Positions 9,163 to 19,126 of a stretch of 64,000 nucleotides of DNA are shown here, in pieces. Every line of letters begins with the position of its first letter. The stretch's first letter is position 1. The DNA lies in NCBI GenBank assembly GCA_947493575.1, contig CANLRQ010000006.1, positions 89,184 through 153,183 on the forward strand, given 5' to 3'. The translations under genes and the position numbers were made by a program. Source of the stretch: an uncultured Marinomonas sp. (lineage in GTDB: Bacteria > Pseudomonadota > Gammaproteobacteria > Pseudomonadales > Marinomonadaceae). The notes beneath the pieces were generated by a model that searched no databases, was not told the origin of the DNA, and saw only the letters and a list, made by a program, of their open reading frames with translations.

Positions 9163-10071
9163 ATGCCATCAATATTTCAAACCGGCATTCTCGCTGATGC
9201 TTCCAGTCATGCAACATTTATTACTTTAAATGTTAACCCTGGGCAACATAAACAGGTTCGCCAGACGCTCAAACAACTCCCTAGTATTATTGAAAAAGCC
9301 AAGCAAGAATTTAACGATGCTAATTTGCATGCAACAATAGGCATTGGCAGTGAATATTGGACTCAAATATCCAGTAAAGCACCAAAACTGCTCACAAATT
9401 TTATTGAAATTGATCCACAACAAACACCATCAACACCTGTCGACCTAGTTCTCCATATTCGATCAGACAGAAAAGATATTACATACCTTCTATCCCAAGA
9501 AATGTACGCTTTGTTAAAAAAAGAAACCTCTTTAATTGAAGAGGTGGAATGCTTCAAATACTTAGATAGTCGGGATTTGACAGGTTTTGTTGATGGCACA
9601 GAGAACCCAGAAGGAGAAAACAGGGCAAGGGTCGCACTTGTGGGAAAAGAAGATCCAGATTTTTCTGGTGGCTCTTACCTTCACATTCAAAAATTCATTC
9701 ATAACCTTGATAAGTGGCAAACTGTTTCATTACAAGATCAAGAAGACATAATTGGCAGAACAAAAAAAGAGAACATTGAATATACCTCAGAAAAAAAGCC
9801 GTCTCACGCCCACACTAAACGTACTTCAATTAAAAATGAACGGGGTGAGTCATTAGAGATTCTCCGCCAAAGCATGCCTTTCTCCTCAATGAAAGAAGCA
9901 GGGTTGATGTTTGCTAGCTATTGCAAAACACCTGAGCACTTCAACTTAATGTTAAAAAGTATGGTGGTTGGAGATAATGAAGGTAACACTGACCATTTAA
10001 TGAAGTATACCCAAGCAATTACTGGGCAAGCATTTTTTGTTCCTAACATTGAATGGTTCAGCAAACTTTAA
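9163..10071 (+). CDS. Dyp-type heme peroxidase
   Basis: This 302-residue protein has the Dyp signature GxxDG in DLTGFVDGTENPEGE near residue 140, which holds the distal catalytic aspartate. The proximal heme-ligand histidine lies in the SHAHTKRT region near residue 215. Length and motifs fit the compact class of bacterial Dyp peroxidases, which oxidise dyes or porphyrin-like substrates with peroxide. No signal peptide is visible and no encapsulin gene is adjacent, so it is probably cytoplasmic. The start follows TAGAGGAAACTTC, a strong ribosome-binding site. Confidence 0.93.
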   Translation: MPSIFQTGILADASSHATFITLNVNPGQHKQVRQTLKQLPSIIEKAKQEFNDANLHATIGIGSEYWTQISSKAPKLLTNFIEIDPQQTPSTPVDLVLHIRSDRKDITYLLSQEMYALLKKETSLIEEVECFKYLDSRDLTGFVDGTENPEGENRARVALVGKEDPDFSGGSYLHIQKFIHNLDKWQTVSLQDQEDIIGRTKKENIEYTSEKKPSHAHTKRTSIKNERGESLEILRQSMPFSSMKEAGLMFASYCKTPEHFNLMLKSMVVGDNEGNTDHLMKYTQAITGQAFFVPNIEWFSKL

Positions 10072-10109
10072 GAAATTGCACTTATTATGCAAACTCAAGA
10101 ATGCTAAAC

Positions 10110-10153
10110 AAAAAAATACCCCCAACTGCGACTAAAAGCATTGGGGGTATTTT
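10110..10153. terminator. Bidirectional terminator, dyp / ppiD
   Basis: A perfect ten-base stem (ATACCCCCAA against TTGGGGGTAT) is flanked by an A run on the left and TTTT on the right. It lies between two convergent genes and can end transcription in both directions. Confidence 0.85.
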
Positions 10154-10175
10154 CTATACATCTAACAATTTTATT

Positions 10176-12005
10176 TTAACGTTCTATCGTCGCAGAGTTT
10201 GTCAGCAAAGTTTGCTGAGCCTCAATAGATAAAGCAGAATTTGTTTGATTAACATAGCGCTCATATAAAGCGGTCTGCTCTGCTTCATTGTCATCTGGCT
10301 TTGTCTCAATCTTTAATAATCTAATAACACTTAGATTACCATTAGACAAACTCTTAACTTCAGTAACTGATGAAGATTCAGGGTGAGCCAAAGTAAAAGC
10401 CAATTCTGTTATTTCATCTGCACCACGAGTAGCCTCAGCAACATTCTTCCAATCTTGAGTATCAAGATTAAGTAATGCAGCATCCGCTTTAGATTCCAAC
10501 GTAGCAAGCGCTTTTTGTCGAATTAATACAGACTTAACCTGATCTTCAGCTTCATCTAACGACTTCAGCGATTCTTCATTGTGCTCATTAATTCTAACCA
10601 CAACAACCTCATTATCACTCAACTCAATAAGGTCACTATTCTGCTCATCTTCCAGAACCTGAGGACTAAAAGCAGCAGCAATAATTTGTGGGTTAGATGT
10701 TAATGTATCTACACCACCGTTCCTACCAAATAGATCCGTAGTCGCAATCTCAATGCCATACTCTTGTGATAGTGAATCTAGGCGATCACTTGCGTAAGCC
10801 AAGTCCGAGATATTCTCATGCTCGCCCAATAGAGCAGTTTCTATTTTGCGTGCAATAATATCTTCTTCAAGTTGAAGCCTTTGGTCTTCAAAGCTAGCGA
10901 CATCAACAGCAACAATCTCATTCAATTGAACTAAGTGCAAACCGAACTCGGTTTGTACAGACTTCACATCGTCCAAAGCCATCTCAAATAAAACATCGTC
11001 AAAATCATCACCCATGATGCCTTTTTCAACATAGCCTAAGTTACCACCTAAGCTTCTAGATCCCAAATCATCTGAATAGGTTTCAGCAAGTGCTGCAAAA
11101 GACTCTCCAGACGACAGCTTGGATTCTATTTCAAGCAATAATTCATTCGCCTGCTCTTCGGAACGGTTATCACCTAACTCAAGCAAGATATGAGACGCCA
11201 AGCGCTCCTCAGAAGGCTCAGAAGAGATCACAGCATCGTAAGCAGCTCTAAGCTCATCTTCAGTCACTTCAATCTTATCTTGAAGGTCTGATGACTTAAT
11301 CAAGACATAGCTTAAAGAAACCTGTTCTTCTTGTTTAAAATCATCAGAATTCTCAGAGAAATAAGTTTCTATTTCTGTTTGAGAAACATTCGTTTTCTCA
11401 ACTTCATCCATAAGATCAAATTCTACATAATCAAAAGTACGAGTTTGATTCTGTAGCTTTGTAATTTCTTCAATTTGATGAGGAAGAGCAAAAGTTGACG
11501 CAGTCACTGCAGTGCGCGCTTGCTGCAACAACATATCTTGTCTAATACGGTTTTTAAAAGTAAGAGGCGTGTAACCTAACGATCGTACAAAATTTAAATA
11601 TTTATTTTGATCGAATTGACCATTAGTCTGAAATTCTTGCGCTTGTAAAAGATACTGGTCAACCTGAACATCTGATACACCTAAATTCAAAGACTCTGCA
11701 TTACTAGATAAAACAGCGCGTTGAATTAATTCATCTAATGCACGTCTTTGTAATAATGTATCTTCTAACAAATCAGGGTTAATCTGGTTTCCCATCATGG
11801 TAATTAACTGACGTCTTTGCGTTTCCGCCGACTGCAATAAATCAGTACGAGTAATCTCCGTACCATTTACTTCCGCAACAGTATCGGAAGAAGTAAACCC
11901 TGTTACAAGGGCATCCACACCAAACAGTGCAAAAGTCACTACAATGAAGCCCACAATAATTTTAACGACAATACCGTGCGACTTATCTCTTATATTTTGG
12001 AGCAT
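10176..12005 (-). CDS. ppiD: Periplasmic chaperone / peptidyl-prolyl isomerase PpiD
   Basis: PpiD is an inner-membrane-anchored periplasmic folding factor. The 609-residue protein starts MLQNIRDKSHGIVVK, the classic PpiD opening. One transmembrane helix follows (about residues 14-34), then a SurA-like N-terminal chaperone region, and a parvulin domain near residues 260-360 (SEERLASHILLEL to EFGLHLVQL). The open frame extends 22 codons upstream, but the 12005 start has GGAGG at good spacing and matches the family. It lies downstream of hupB, with tRNA-Asp between the two. Confidence 0.93.
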   Translation of the reverse strand: MLQNIRDKSHGIVVKIIVGFIVVTFALFGVDALVTGFTSSDTVAEVNGTEITRTDLLQSAETQRRQLITMMGNQINPDLLEDTLLQRRALDELIQRAVLSSNAESLNLGVSDVQVDQYLLQAQEFQTNGQFDQNKYLNFVRSLGYTPLTFKNRIRQDMLLQQARTAVTASTFALPHQIEEITKLQNQTRTFDYVEFDLMDEVEKTNVSQTEIETYFSENSDDFKQEEQVSLSYVLIKSSDLQDKIEVTEDELRAAYDAVISSEPSEERLASHILLELGDNRSEEQANELLLEIESKLSSGESFAALAETYSDDLGSRSLGGNLGYVEKGIMGDDFDDVLFEMALDDVKSVQTEFGLHLVQLNEIVAVDVASFEDQRLQLEEDIIARKIETALLGEHENISDLAYASDRLDSLSQEYGIEIATTDLFGRNGGVDTLTSNPQIIAAAFSPQVLEDEQNSDLIELSDNEVVVVRINEHNEESLKSLDEAEDQVKSVLIRQKALATLESKADAALLNLDTQDWKNVAEATRGADEITELAFTLAHPESSSVTEVKSLSNGNLSVIRLLKIETKPDDNEAEQTALYERYVNQTNSALSIEAQQTLLTNSATIER

Positions 12006-12041
12006 ATAGCCTCCATAATGTTTTCCTTTAAGAATATATAC

Positions 12042-12077
12042 AAAAAGAGGTGTACTCCATCTGGAACACACCTCTTT
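12042..12077 (-). terminator. Terminator downstream of tRNA-Asp
   Basis: On the minus strand a ten-base stem (AAAGAGGTGT / ACACCTCTTT) is followed by a short T run ending TTTTTG. It begins seven bases after the tRNA and ends about 36 bases before the ppiD start, so ppiD needs either read-through or a promoter in that small space. Confidence 0.7.
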
Positions 12078-12083
12078 GTCTAA

Positions 12084-12160
12084 TGGCGGAACAGACGGGA
12101 CTCGAACCCGCGACCCCCTGCGTGACAGGCAGGTATTCTAACCAACTGAACTACTGCTCC
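12084..12160 (-). tRNA. tRNA-Asp (anticodon GTC)
   Basis: A 77-base cloverleaf reads on the minus strand from GGAGCAGTAGTTCAG to an encoded CCA end. The anticodon loop CTGTCAC gives GTC for aspartate, and the T arm is GCGGGTTCGAGTCCCGT. It closely matches the Escherichia coli tRNA-Asp sequence. It sits between hupB and ppiD. Confidence 0.97.
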
Positions 12161-12223
12161 ATTACTCTTCAAACAATTAACTATTTATTTAAACGACCAT
12201 TCATATATAACGCGTTTAACAAA

Positions 12224-12496
12224 TTAATTAACGGCGTCTTTAAGACCTTTACCCGCTTTAAAACCAGGAACCTTAGCTGCCTTAATTTGAATTTCTTCAC
12301 CGGTCTGAGGGTTACGACCAGTACGAGCAGCACGTTCTTTAACTGCAAATGTTCCAAACCCTACTAATGTTACTTGATCACCTTTAGCTAAAGCCTCAGT
12401 AACTGCTTGTAACGTTGCATCTAAAGCATTACCAGCAGCCGCTTTAGACAGATCAGCAGAAGCTGAAATTGCATCAATCAATTCAGATTTATTCAC
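12224..12496 (-). CDS. hupB: DNA-binding protein HU-beta
   Basis: This 90-residue HU protein has the usual start [11 protein letters not shown], the dimer core [20 protein letters not shown], and the DNA-gripping arm [19 protein letters not shown]. It compacts DNA and assists recombination and gene control as a homo- or heterodimer. It follows lon at 120 bases, the conserved lon-hupB-ppiD order. Short AT-rich upstream DNA probably holds its promoter. Confidence 0.96.
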   Translation of the reverse strand: MNKSELIDAISASADLSKAAAGNALDATLQAVTEALAKGDQVTLVGFGTFAVKERAARTGRNPQTGEEIQIKAAKVPGFKAGKGLKDAVN

Positions 12497-12618
12497 GTTT
12501 TACCCCTTCAGTATTTTCGTGGTTCCTTAAAGATTTTATCGACTTCTTTTTAATAGAAGAAATAAGGATCAGCATTTATACAAGTCAATCCCACCCCCTG
12601 TCAACTCAGAGGTTTCAC

Positions 12619-15006
12619 CTAATGATGACTCACAGCCTCTTGTTCATCAACAATTTTTTCTTTAGAAGGTGCAGTTTTTATCTTTTTTGGTGAAGGAATG
12701 TACTCTAAAGCAATATCTAGCACCTCATCAATCCATTTTACAGGATGAATAGACAGATCAGATTTAATATTATCCGGAATTTCTTTAAGGTCTCGCTCAT
12801 TCTCATGAGGAATAATAACCGTCTTGATACCGCCTCTATGAGCAGCCAGCAGCTTCTCTTTAAGTCCACCAATCGCTAAAACTTCACCACGCAGAGTGAT
12901 CTCACCTGTCATCGCTACAGAAGCCTTCACAGGGACTTTTGCAAGCACTGACACCATAGCAGTACACATCGCAATACCAGCACTTGGCCCGTCTTTTGGT
13001 GTCGCCCCTTCAGGTACGTGCATATGTAGATCAATTTTTTCGTGGAAATCTTCATCAATTCCCAATCCAACAGAGCGGCTTCTTACAACAGTTAATGCGG
13101 CCTGGATAGACTCTTGCATCACATCACCTAATGACCCCGTTTTTACATGGCGACCTTTACCAGTTAACGCAGCGGACTCAATAGTTAATAATTCACCACC
13201 CACTGACGTCCAGGCTAATCCTGTCACTTGACCAATCTGGTTTTTTTCTTCTGCCTTACCGTAAGAGAAACGCTTCACACCAGAAAAATCTTCTAGATTG
13301 CTTTCTGTAACAGAAACAGTATCTTTACTTTTTGCCAAAGATTGCTGTTTAACAACTCGGCGGCATACTTTGCTTAACTCTCGCTCTAATCCACGAACCC
13401 CAGACTCACGCGTGTAGTAACGAATTAACCCCATTAAGGCATCATCAGAAATATCGATTTCACTCTCTTTCATGCCCGATAGCTTAATTTGCTTTGGCAA
13501 CAAATAACGACGAGCAATATTTAACTTTTCATCTTCGGTATAACCGGGAATACGAATGACTTCCATACGATCAAGTAAAGGCCCAGGAATATTCATACTA
13601 TTTGAAGTACAAATAAACATGACATCCGACAAGTCATAATCCACTTCTAAATAATGATCATTAAATGTATGATTTTGTTCTGGATCAAGCACTTCTAATA
13701 ATGCAGATGCAGGGTCTCCACGCTGGTCCATGCCCATTTTGTCTATTTCATCCAATAAAAAAAGAGGGTTCTTCACTTTTACTTTAGAGAGCTTTTGTAG
13801 CAATTTACCCGGCATAGAACCAATATAGGTTCTACGATGCCCTCGAATCTCTGACTCATCACGTACACCACCAAGTGCCATACGGATATATTTACGGTTA
13901 ACCGCTTTAGCAATAGATTGACCCAAAGACGTTTTACCTACCCCCGGTGGCCCAACAAGACATAATACAGGCCCTTTCACTTTTTTAACTCTTTGCTGTA
14001 CTGCTAAAAACTCTAAAATTCTTTCTTTAACGTCCGTCAATCCATAGTGATCTTGATTAAGCACTTTCTCGGCATAAGCCAAATCATTACGGACTTTACT
14101 ACGCTGCTTCCAAGGAAGAGACAATAACCAATCAATATAACCCCTAACTACCGTCGCTTCTGCTGACATAGGAGACATCATGCGTAATTTTTTTAACTCA
14201 CCCTCAGCTTTTTCAACCGCTTCAGCAGACATACCACTTTCAGATATTTTTTCTTGGATGATATCTAGCTCATTACCACCCTCATCCATGTCTCCAAGCT
14301 CTTTTTGAATAGCTTTCATCTGCTCATTCAAATAGTACTCACGTTGGCTCTTTTCCATTTGTTTTTTAACGCGGCTACGAATACTTTTCTCAAGATGAGC
14401 AATATCTAACTCACCTTCCATCAAAGCGATTAAAAATTCTCCACGCTCTACTAAAGAGCTCATTTCCAAAATACTTTGCTTGTCTTTAAGCTTAAGGGTC
14501 ATATGACCAGCAATGGTATCAATTAACACACCCAGTTCTTCAATCACCTTTACTGAAGTAACCACTTCTGATGGAATCTTCTTACTACCTGCAACATATT
14601 CATCTAGTTGCTTTAATAGAGCTGCTCGAATTGCCAAATATGAACTTTCATCCGAATCACTTGATGCAACTTCTGTTACTTTTGCTTCAACATAATTTTC
14701 AGTTTCAACCAATTCATTTACCCGAGCACGAACACCACCTTCTACTAACACTTTTACAGTGCCATCAGGAAGGCGAAGAAGCTGCATAACTTTTGCGGTT
14801 GTTCCTATAGGATATAGATCTTCAACTTGAGGGTTGTCTTTAGACGCATCTTGTTGCGCAACTAGGAATACGTATTTATTGTCGTCCATCGCAGCTTCAA
14901 GAGCAGCAATGGATTTTGCGCGTCCAACAAAAAGAGGTAAAACCATATTAGGATAAACCACCACATCTCTCAGTGGCAGCATAGGAAGGGTTATTTGTTC
15001 AGACAT
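12619..15006 (-). CDS. lon: ATP-dependent protease Lon
   Basis: Lon degrades damaged and regulatory proteins in the cytoplasm. The 795-residue protein has the N-terminal substrate-binding domain (LPMLPLRDVVVYPNM), an AAA+ module with Walker A GPPGVGKTS near residue 350, Walker B FLLDEIDKM, and the C-terminal serine protease domain with catalytic Ser in TPKDGPSAG near residue 670. I place the start at MSEQITLP, which matches homologues; an extension of eight codons to 15030 is open. It lies downstream of clpX, and a sigma-32-like promoter is visible at 15068-15096. Confidence 0.96.
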   Translation of the reverse strand: MSEQITLPMLPLRDVVVYPNMVLPLFVGRAKSIAALEAAMDDNKYVFLVAQQDASKDNPQVEDLYPIGTTAKVMQLLRLPDGTVKVLVEGGVRARVNELVETENYVEAKVTEVASSDSDESSYLAIRAALLKQLDEYVAGSKKIPSEVVTSVKVIEELGVLIDTIAGHMTLKLKDKQSILEMSSLVERGEFLIALMEGELDIAHLEKSIRSRVKKQMEKSQREYYLNEQMKAIQKELGDMDEGGNELDIIQEKISESGMSAEAVEKAEGELKKLRMMSPMSAEATVVRGYIDWLLSLPWKQRSKVRNDLAYAEKVLNQDHYGLTDVKERILEFLAVQQRVKKVKGPVLCLVGPPGVGKTSLGQSIAKAVNRKYIRMALGGVRDESEIRGHRRTYIGSMPGKLLQKLSKVKVKNPLFLLDEIDKMGMDQRGDPASALLEVLDPEQNHTFNDHYLEVDYDLSDVMFICTSNSMNIPGPLLDRMEVIRIPGYTEDEKLNIARRYLLPKQIKLSGMKESEIDISDDALMGLIRYYTRESGVRGLERELSKVCRRVVKQQSLAKSKDTVSVTESNLEDFSGVKRFSYGKAEEKNQIGQVTGLAWTSVGGELLTIESAALTGKGRHVKTGSLGDVMQESIQAALTVVRSRSVGLGIDEDFHEKIDLHMHVPEGATPKDGPSAGIAMCTAMVSVLAKVPVKASVAMTGEITLRGEVLAIGGLKEKLLAAHRGGIKTVIIPHENERDLKEIPDNIKSDLSIHPVKWIDEVLDIALEYIPSPKKIKTAPSKEKIVDEQEAVSHH

Positions 15007-15067
15007 AAATTTTTCCAATAAGAGCGTCAAACAAACGCTAACAGTAAAAGTGATTTCATATAAGAAG

Positions 15068-15096
15068 ACATAAGGGCTATAGAAGGAAAAACAAGC
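15068..15096 (-). promoter_or_regulatory. Possible heat-shock (sigma-32) promoter of lon
   Basis: On the minus strand GCTTGTTT (-35-like) is followed about 12 bases later by CCCTTATGT (-10-like). This resembles the sigma-32 pattern CTTGAAA / CCCCATNT. It lies 62 bases upstream of the proposed lon start, which is a heat-shock gene in many proteobacteria. The match is imperfect. Confidence 0.45.
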
Positions 15097-15171
15097 GTAA
15101 TTTATAGAGTATTATCAAAATGTTGCATTGATCCCAATATAGATAAAATAAAAAACATAGTTACTGGAAAT

Positions 15172-15211
15172 AAAAAAGGCCAATCAAATAACAGAGTATT
15201 AGATTGGCCTT
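15172..15211 (-). terminator. Terminator downstream of clpX
   Basis: On the minus strand the stem AAGGCCAATC / GATTGGCCTT is followed by a run of T. It lies 22 bases after the clpX stop codon and separates clpPX from lon. Confidence 0.85.
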
Positions 15212-15232
15212 ATATTCATAGCAATATGAAAA

Positions 15233-16513
15233 TCACTGATTCGCTACATCATCTTCTTTCTCTAGCACCATTAGCGGCGCTCCATCACCACGAATCGATT
15301 GAGCGTCCATTACCACTTTAGTAATGTCAGTACGTGATGGTAAATCATACATACAATCAAGCAGTGAAGATTCCAGAATACTTCGTAGGCCTCGGGCACC
15401 TGTTTTACGCTCTAAAGCAAGCTTTGCAGCCTCTTTAAGAGATTCATCAGTAAACTCTAACTCAACACCCTCAAGCTCAAACAAGTGCTGATATTGTTTA
15501 GTTAATGCGTTTTTAGGCTGACTTAAAATAGTAACCAAAGCCTCTTCGTCTAACTCAGACAAAGTGGCAACAACTGGCAAACGACCAACAAATTCAGGTA
15601 TTAATCCAAATTTAACCAAGTCTTCAGTTTCTACTTGATGTACAGATTGAGAGAATGTTTTATCTTCCTCTTTACTCTTCACAACAGCAGAGAAACCAAT
15701 ACTACCCTTTTCAGTTCGATCACTTATAACTCGATCCAACCCAGCAAAAGCACCGCCACAGATAAATAAGATATTTGACGTATCTACCTGCAAAAACTCT
15801 TGCTGAGGGTGTTTACGTCCACCTTGAGGAGGAACAGAAGCCACAGTACCTTCAATCAATTTCAGCAAAGCTTGCTGTACACCTTCACCAGAAACATCAC
15901 GAGTAATTGATGGGTTATCAGACTTGCGTGAAATTTTATCTATTTCATCAATATAAACAATTCCACGCTGCGCTTTTTCAACATCATAGTCACACTTTTG
16001 CAAAAGCTTTTGAATGATGTTTTCAACATCTTCACCAACATAACCCGCTTCGGTTAAAGTTGTAGCATCCGCAATAGTAAATGGAACATCAAGCACCCTT
16101 GCAAGGGTCTGTGCAAGCAATGTTTTACCACTTCCCGTCGGACCAATTAGCAAAATATTACTTTTACCTAATTCAATCGTATCTTTTGATGCTTGATGAC
16201 GCAGTCGCTTATAGTGATTGTAAACGGCTACGGCCAATACTTTTTTCGCTTTTTCTTGACCAATAACATAATCATCTAAAGCAACTTTAAGCTTAGATGG
16301 TGTTGGCAGTTCATCACTATCATCTTGCCCATCACTATCAAGTTCAGATAATTCTTGAGTAATAATGTTACTGCATAGATCAACACATTCATTACAAATA
16401 TAAACTGACGGACCAGCAATTAATTTCTTAACTTCATCTTGGCTTTTGCCACAAAAAGAACAATATAGGAGTCGATCCGAATGCTCTCCATTACTAAATT
16501 TATCATCCGACAT
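15233..16513 (-). CDS. clpX: Clp protease ATPase subunit ClpX
   Basis: ClpX unfolds tagged proteins and feeds them to ClpP. The 426-residue protein has the N-terminal zinc-binding domain with cysteines 18, 21, 40 and 43. The AAA+ Walker A is [12 protein letters not shown], the pore-loop motif is GYVGEDVE, and Walker B is [11 protein letters not shown]. The sensor and C-terminal small domain ([12 protein letters not shown]) are complete. The start lies 16 bases downstream of clpP, so the two should be cotranscribed. Length is as expected. Confidence 0.97.
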   Translation of the reverse strand: MSDDKFSNGEHSDRLLYCSFCGKSQDEVKKLIAGPSVYICNECVDLCSNIITQELSELDSDGQDDSDELPTPSKLKVALDDYVIGQEKAKKVLAVAVYNHYKRLRHQASKDTIELGKSNILLIGPTGSGKTLLAQTLARVLDVPFTIADATTLTEAGYVGEDVENIIQKLLQKCDYDVEKAQRGIVYIDEIDKISRKSDNPSITRDVSGEGVQQALLKLIEGTVASVPPQGGRKHPQQEFLQVDTSNILFICGGAFAGLDRVISDRTEKGSIGFSAVVKSKEEDKTFSQSVHQVETEDLVKFGLIPEFVGRLPVVATLSELDEEALVTILSQPKNALTKQYQHLFELEGVELEFTDESLKEAAKLALERKTGARGLRSILESSLLDCMYDLPSRTDITKVVMDAQSIRGDGAPLMVLEKEDDVANQ

Positions 16514-16529
16514 TAATTTTTCACCTGTC

Positions 16530-17162
16530 TTATATTTCTCGTTTCAACAATATATCGTCAATTAAGCCGTATTCTTTAGCAGCTTCAGGATCCATAAAGT
16601 TATCACGATCTGTATCATTAGCCACTTCATCGATTGGCTTGCCAGTATGAAACGAGATAATTTCATTTAACTTGTGTTTAATTTTAATAATTTCACGAGT
16701 GTGGATTTCAATATCAGAAGCTTGTCCTTGATAGCCACCCAATGGTTGATGAATCATTACTCGAGAATTGGGCAAACAGTAACGTTTACCAGCCGCACCA
16801 GCAGTTAGCAATAAAGCCCCCATACTTGCAGCCTGACCAATACACATAGTACTAACATCCGGTTTTATAAATTGCATTGTGTCATAAATTGACATGCCTG
16901 CCGTTACAGAACCACCCGGGGAGTTGATGTACAAATGAATATCTTTATCAGGGTTTTCTGACTCTAAGAACAACAATTGAGCCACAACCAAGTTAGCCAT
17001 GTGATCTTCAACTGGGCCAACTAAAAAAATCACTCTTTCTTTTAATAGTCGAGAATAAATATCAAAAGATCTTTCACCACGAGCCGTTTGCTCAATAACC
17101 ATTGGAACAAGCCCAGCGCTCGTAATTGCAACTGGCCCAGTAGTCGGGTTTGTTAAATTCAT
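16530..17162 (-). CDS. clpP: ATP-dependent Clp protease proteolytic subunit ClpP
   Basis: ClpP forms the barrel-shaped peptidase that partners with ClpX. The 210-residue protein shows the catalytic triad Ser113 (GQAASMGA), His138 (MIHQPLGG) and Asp187 (TDRDNFM), together with the oxyanion-loop [10 protein letters not shown] short N-terminal propeptide precedes the mature start, as is usual. The gene lies between tig and clpX with a terminator-like hairpin just upstream. Confidence 0.97.
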   Translation of the reverse strand: MNLTNPTTGPVAITSAGLVPMVIEQTARGERSFDIYSRLLKERVIFLVGPVEDHMANLVVAQLLFLESENPDKDIHLYINSPGGSVTAGMSIYDTMQFIKPDVSTMCIGQAASMGALLLTAGAAGKRYCLPNSRVMIHQPLGGYQGQASDIEIHTREIIKIKHKLNEIISFHTGKPIDEVANDTDRDNFMDPEAAKEYGLIDDILLKREI

Positions 17163-17179
17163 ACTAATTCCTTAAAACA

Positions 17180-17213
17180 AAAAAGCCGACACAGTAATTA
17201 CTATGTCGGCCTT
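17180..17213 (-). terminator. Hairpin between tig and clpP
   Basis: A seven-base stem (GCCGACA / TGTCGGC, extended by flanking AAGGC / TT pairs) is followed on the minus strand by TTTTTTG. It sits 23 bases after the tig stop and just before clpP, so it may act as a partial terminator that lowers read-through into clpPX. Confidence 0.75.
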
Positions 17214-17235
17214 AAATCGAAATATAAGAGTTAAC

Positions 17236-18570
17236 TTATGCTTCTTCGCTTTCTTCTACTTCAGGAGTAGCTTCAGCTTTCGGCTTAATAGCATCTTCAT
17301 ACCCTAAAGTTACCTCAGTAACTTGGGCTGATTCAAGCAGTTTATCAACAACCTGCTCTTCAAGTACAGCAGATTGAATTTGAGCTAGACGTTCTTTATC
17401 TTTTAAGTAGAAGTCAACAACCTGTTGAGGCTCTTGATAAGCTTGAGCCATTTCTTCTAAGAAAGATTGAACACGATCATTTTCAACTTTTATGTCATTT
17501 TGCTTAATGACTTCAGAAATCAAAAGACCTAACTGAGCACGCTTAGTCGCTTCATCTTGAAATAACTCAGCAGGCAATTGAGAAGAATCAAAGCCTTGAC
17601 CTCCAAATTGCTGTGCAGCTTGCTCACGTAACCCATCAACTTCTTGGGATACCAATGCAGAAGGTACTTCAACTGGATTATTTGCTAACAAACCATCAAA
17701 CAACGCACTCTTTAGTTTTGCTTTAACAGCTTGATTTAGCTCACGCTCCATGTTCTTAGTAACTTCAACACGTAATGCGTCAACAGTTGCTTCAGCTAAA
17801 CCAAATTTTTCAACAAATGCATCATCTAATTCTGGAATAGATTGTTCAGCAACTTCTGAAACAGTAATAACAAATTTAGCTTCTTTACCCTTCAAAGCTT
17901 CCGCTTGATAGTCTTCAGGAAAAGTCACCATAACATCACGTGATTCACCAGCTTTCATACCAACAATACCAGTTTCAAAACCAGGTATCATAGTATTAGA
18001 ACCAAGAACCAATTTATGATCCTTTGCTTCACCGCCTTCAAATGCTTCATCACCAATGTAACCAACAAAATCGATTGTCGCTTGATCGCCATCAGCAGCT
18101 TCGCGTTCAACAGCAACCCAATCAGCATTTTGTTTACGTAAAGTTTCAAGCATTGTGTCAACATCTGCAGGAGTTACTTCAGATAGAACACGTTCTACAG
18201 AAATGTTTGCAGAATCAGCTAATTCAATTACAGGATAAACTTCAACTTTCGCAACGAATTCTAAATCTACACCTTCGTCCATAGACTTAGGTTCAATCGC
18301 TGGCATACCTGCAGGTTGTAATTCTTCTTTTTGAACAGCTTCTACATATGCATCACGCATAACTTGTTCAATAGCTTCTAAGCGAATGCCTTGGCCGTAA
18401 CGTTTTTTTACAACATTAAGAGGCACCTTACCTTGACGAAAGCCGTCAATACGAACAGTTTTAGCCGTTTTAGCGACTTCAGAACTTACTTTATCATCAA
18501 TACGAGCAGCAGGAACTGTTATAGTAATTACACGCTCAATTGCAGATGTTGCTTCTACAGAAACTTGCAT
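17236..18570 (-). CDS. tig: Trigger factor
   Basis: Trigger factor binds the ribosome exit site and chaperones new chains. The 444-residue protein has the ribosome-binding signature near residues 43-50 (GFRQGKVPLNVV), a central FKBP-type isomerase domain (GDQATIDFVGYIGDEAFEGG, around residues 162-180), and a long helical C-terminal chaperone domain with an acidic tail (EVEESEEA). It heads the tig-clpP-clpX cluster. Confidence 0.97.
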   Translation of the reverse strand: MQVSVEATSAIERVITITVPAARIDDKVSSEVAKTAKTVRIDGFRQGKVPLNVVKKRYGQGIRLEAIEQVMRDAYVEAVQKEELQPAGMPAIEPKSMDEGVDLEFVAKVEVYPVIELADSANISVERVLSEVTPADVDTMLETLRKQNADWVAVEREAADGDQATIDFVGYIGDEAFEGGEAKDHKLVLGSNTMIPGFETGIVGMKAGESRDVMVTFPEDYQAEALKGKEAKFVITVSEVAEQSIPELDDAFVEKFGLAEATVDALRVEVTKNMERELNQAVKAKLKSALFDGLLANNPVEVPSALVSQEVDGLREQAAQQFGGQGFDSSQLPAELFQDEATKRAQLGLLISEVIKQNDIKVENDRVQSFLEEMAQAYQEPQQVVDFYLKDKERLAQIQSAVLEEQVVDKLLESAQVTEVTLGYEDAIKPKAEATPEVEESEEA

Positions 18571-18691
18571 AAAACTTCCCTTCAGGAATTTGCCTTAATA
18601 ATGTTGATTTTAAAACATGCAGTAATGTTGTGCATTCACTCTTTAAATAATCAACAAGACTTTGAATTAAATAATTAAAGTAACAAGAGAA

Positions 18692-18768
18692 TGGCACGCC
18701 TGAAGGGATTCGAACCCCTGACCGTCCGCTTAGAAGGCGGATGCTCTATCCAACTGAGCTACAGGCGC
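18692..18768 (-). tRNA. tRNA-Arg (anticodon TCT)
   Basis: A 77-base cloverleaf reads on the minus strand from GCGCCTGTAGCTCAG to an encoded CCA. The anticodon loop TTCTAAG gives TCT, which reads AGA/AGG arginine codons. The T arm is AGGGGTTCGAATCCCTT. It lies upstream of tig on the same strand. Confidence 0.97.
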
Positions 18769-18952
18769 TTTAACTCATTACTGTTTCGTGGTGCGCTATT
18801 ATATGGAAGGAAAATCATTCGTCAACAAAATGATTTAAAAAAGCCCAGAATTCTGGGCTAAAATGATTTTTTATTTCAAAGGAACCGAAAAGGGATCAAA
18901 AAACGATCAATCACCAAATGTCAGTCAAAAAAATCACAAAAGGAACGAGGGA

Positions 18953-19126
18953 ATGCTAACAAAAACCTCTACATCCAGCAACCAGTTAGCACCAAAAGAA
19001 AGCAATTTTCCAAAGCAAGCCCTTAAATACAACATTTTATCGTTAGAGCATGCTTACAACTTACAAGAGATCAAAGTTCGGGTATCATTTATCTACCACT
19101 ATCTTTTAAAACAGGATTTGTTTTGA
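18953..19126 (+). CDS. Possible small protein translationally coupled to yihY-like gene
   Basis: An open frame of 57 codons begins MLTKTSTSSNQLAPK after an AGGAAC ribosome-binding site seven bases upstream. Its TGA stop overlaps the TTG start of the next gene by four bases. No domain, membrane segment or signal is visible. The overlap and the ribosome-binding site suggest a real leader or coupling ORF, but composition gives little support. A longer frame from 18863 is open but has a weaker start. Confidence 0.3.
   Translation: MLTKTSTSSNQLAPKESNFPKQALKYNILSLEHAYNLQEIKVRVSFIYHYLLKQDLF

Noticed and set aside
12050..12367. Plus-strand frame of 105 codons spanning tRNA-Asp
   Set aside because: It reads antisense through the tRNA and into hupB; the sequence is explained by those genes.
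18842..18859. Perfect palindrome AGCCCAGAATTCTGGGCT as a terminator
   Set aside because: It could end minus-strand transcription (T run on that side), but no minus-strand gene lies directly upstream, so no role is assigned.
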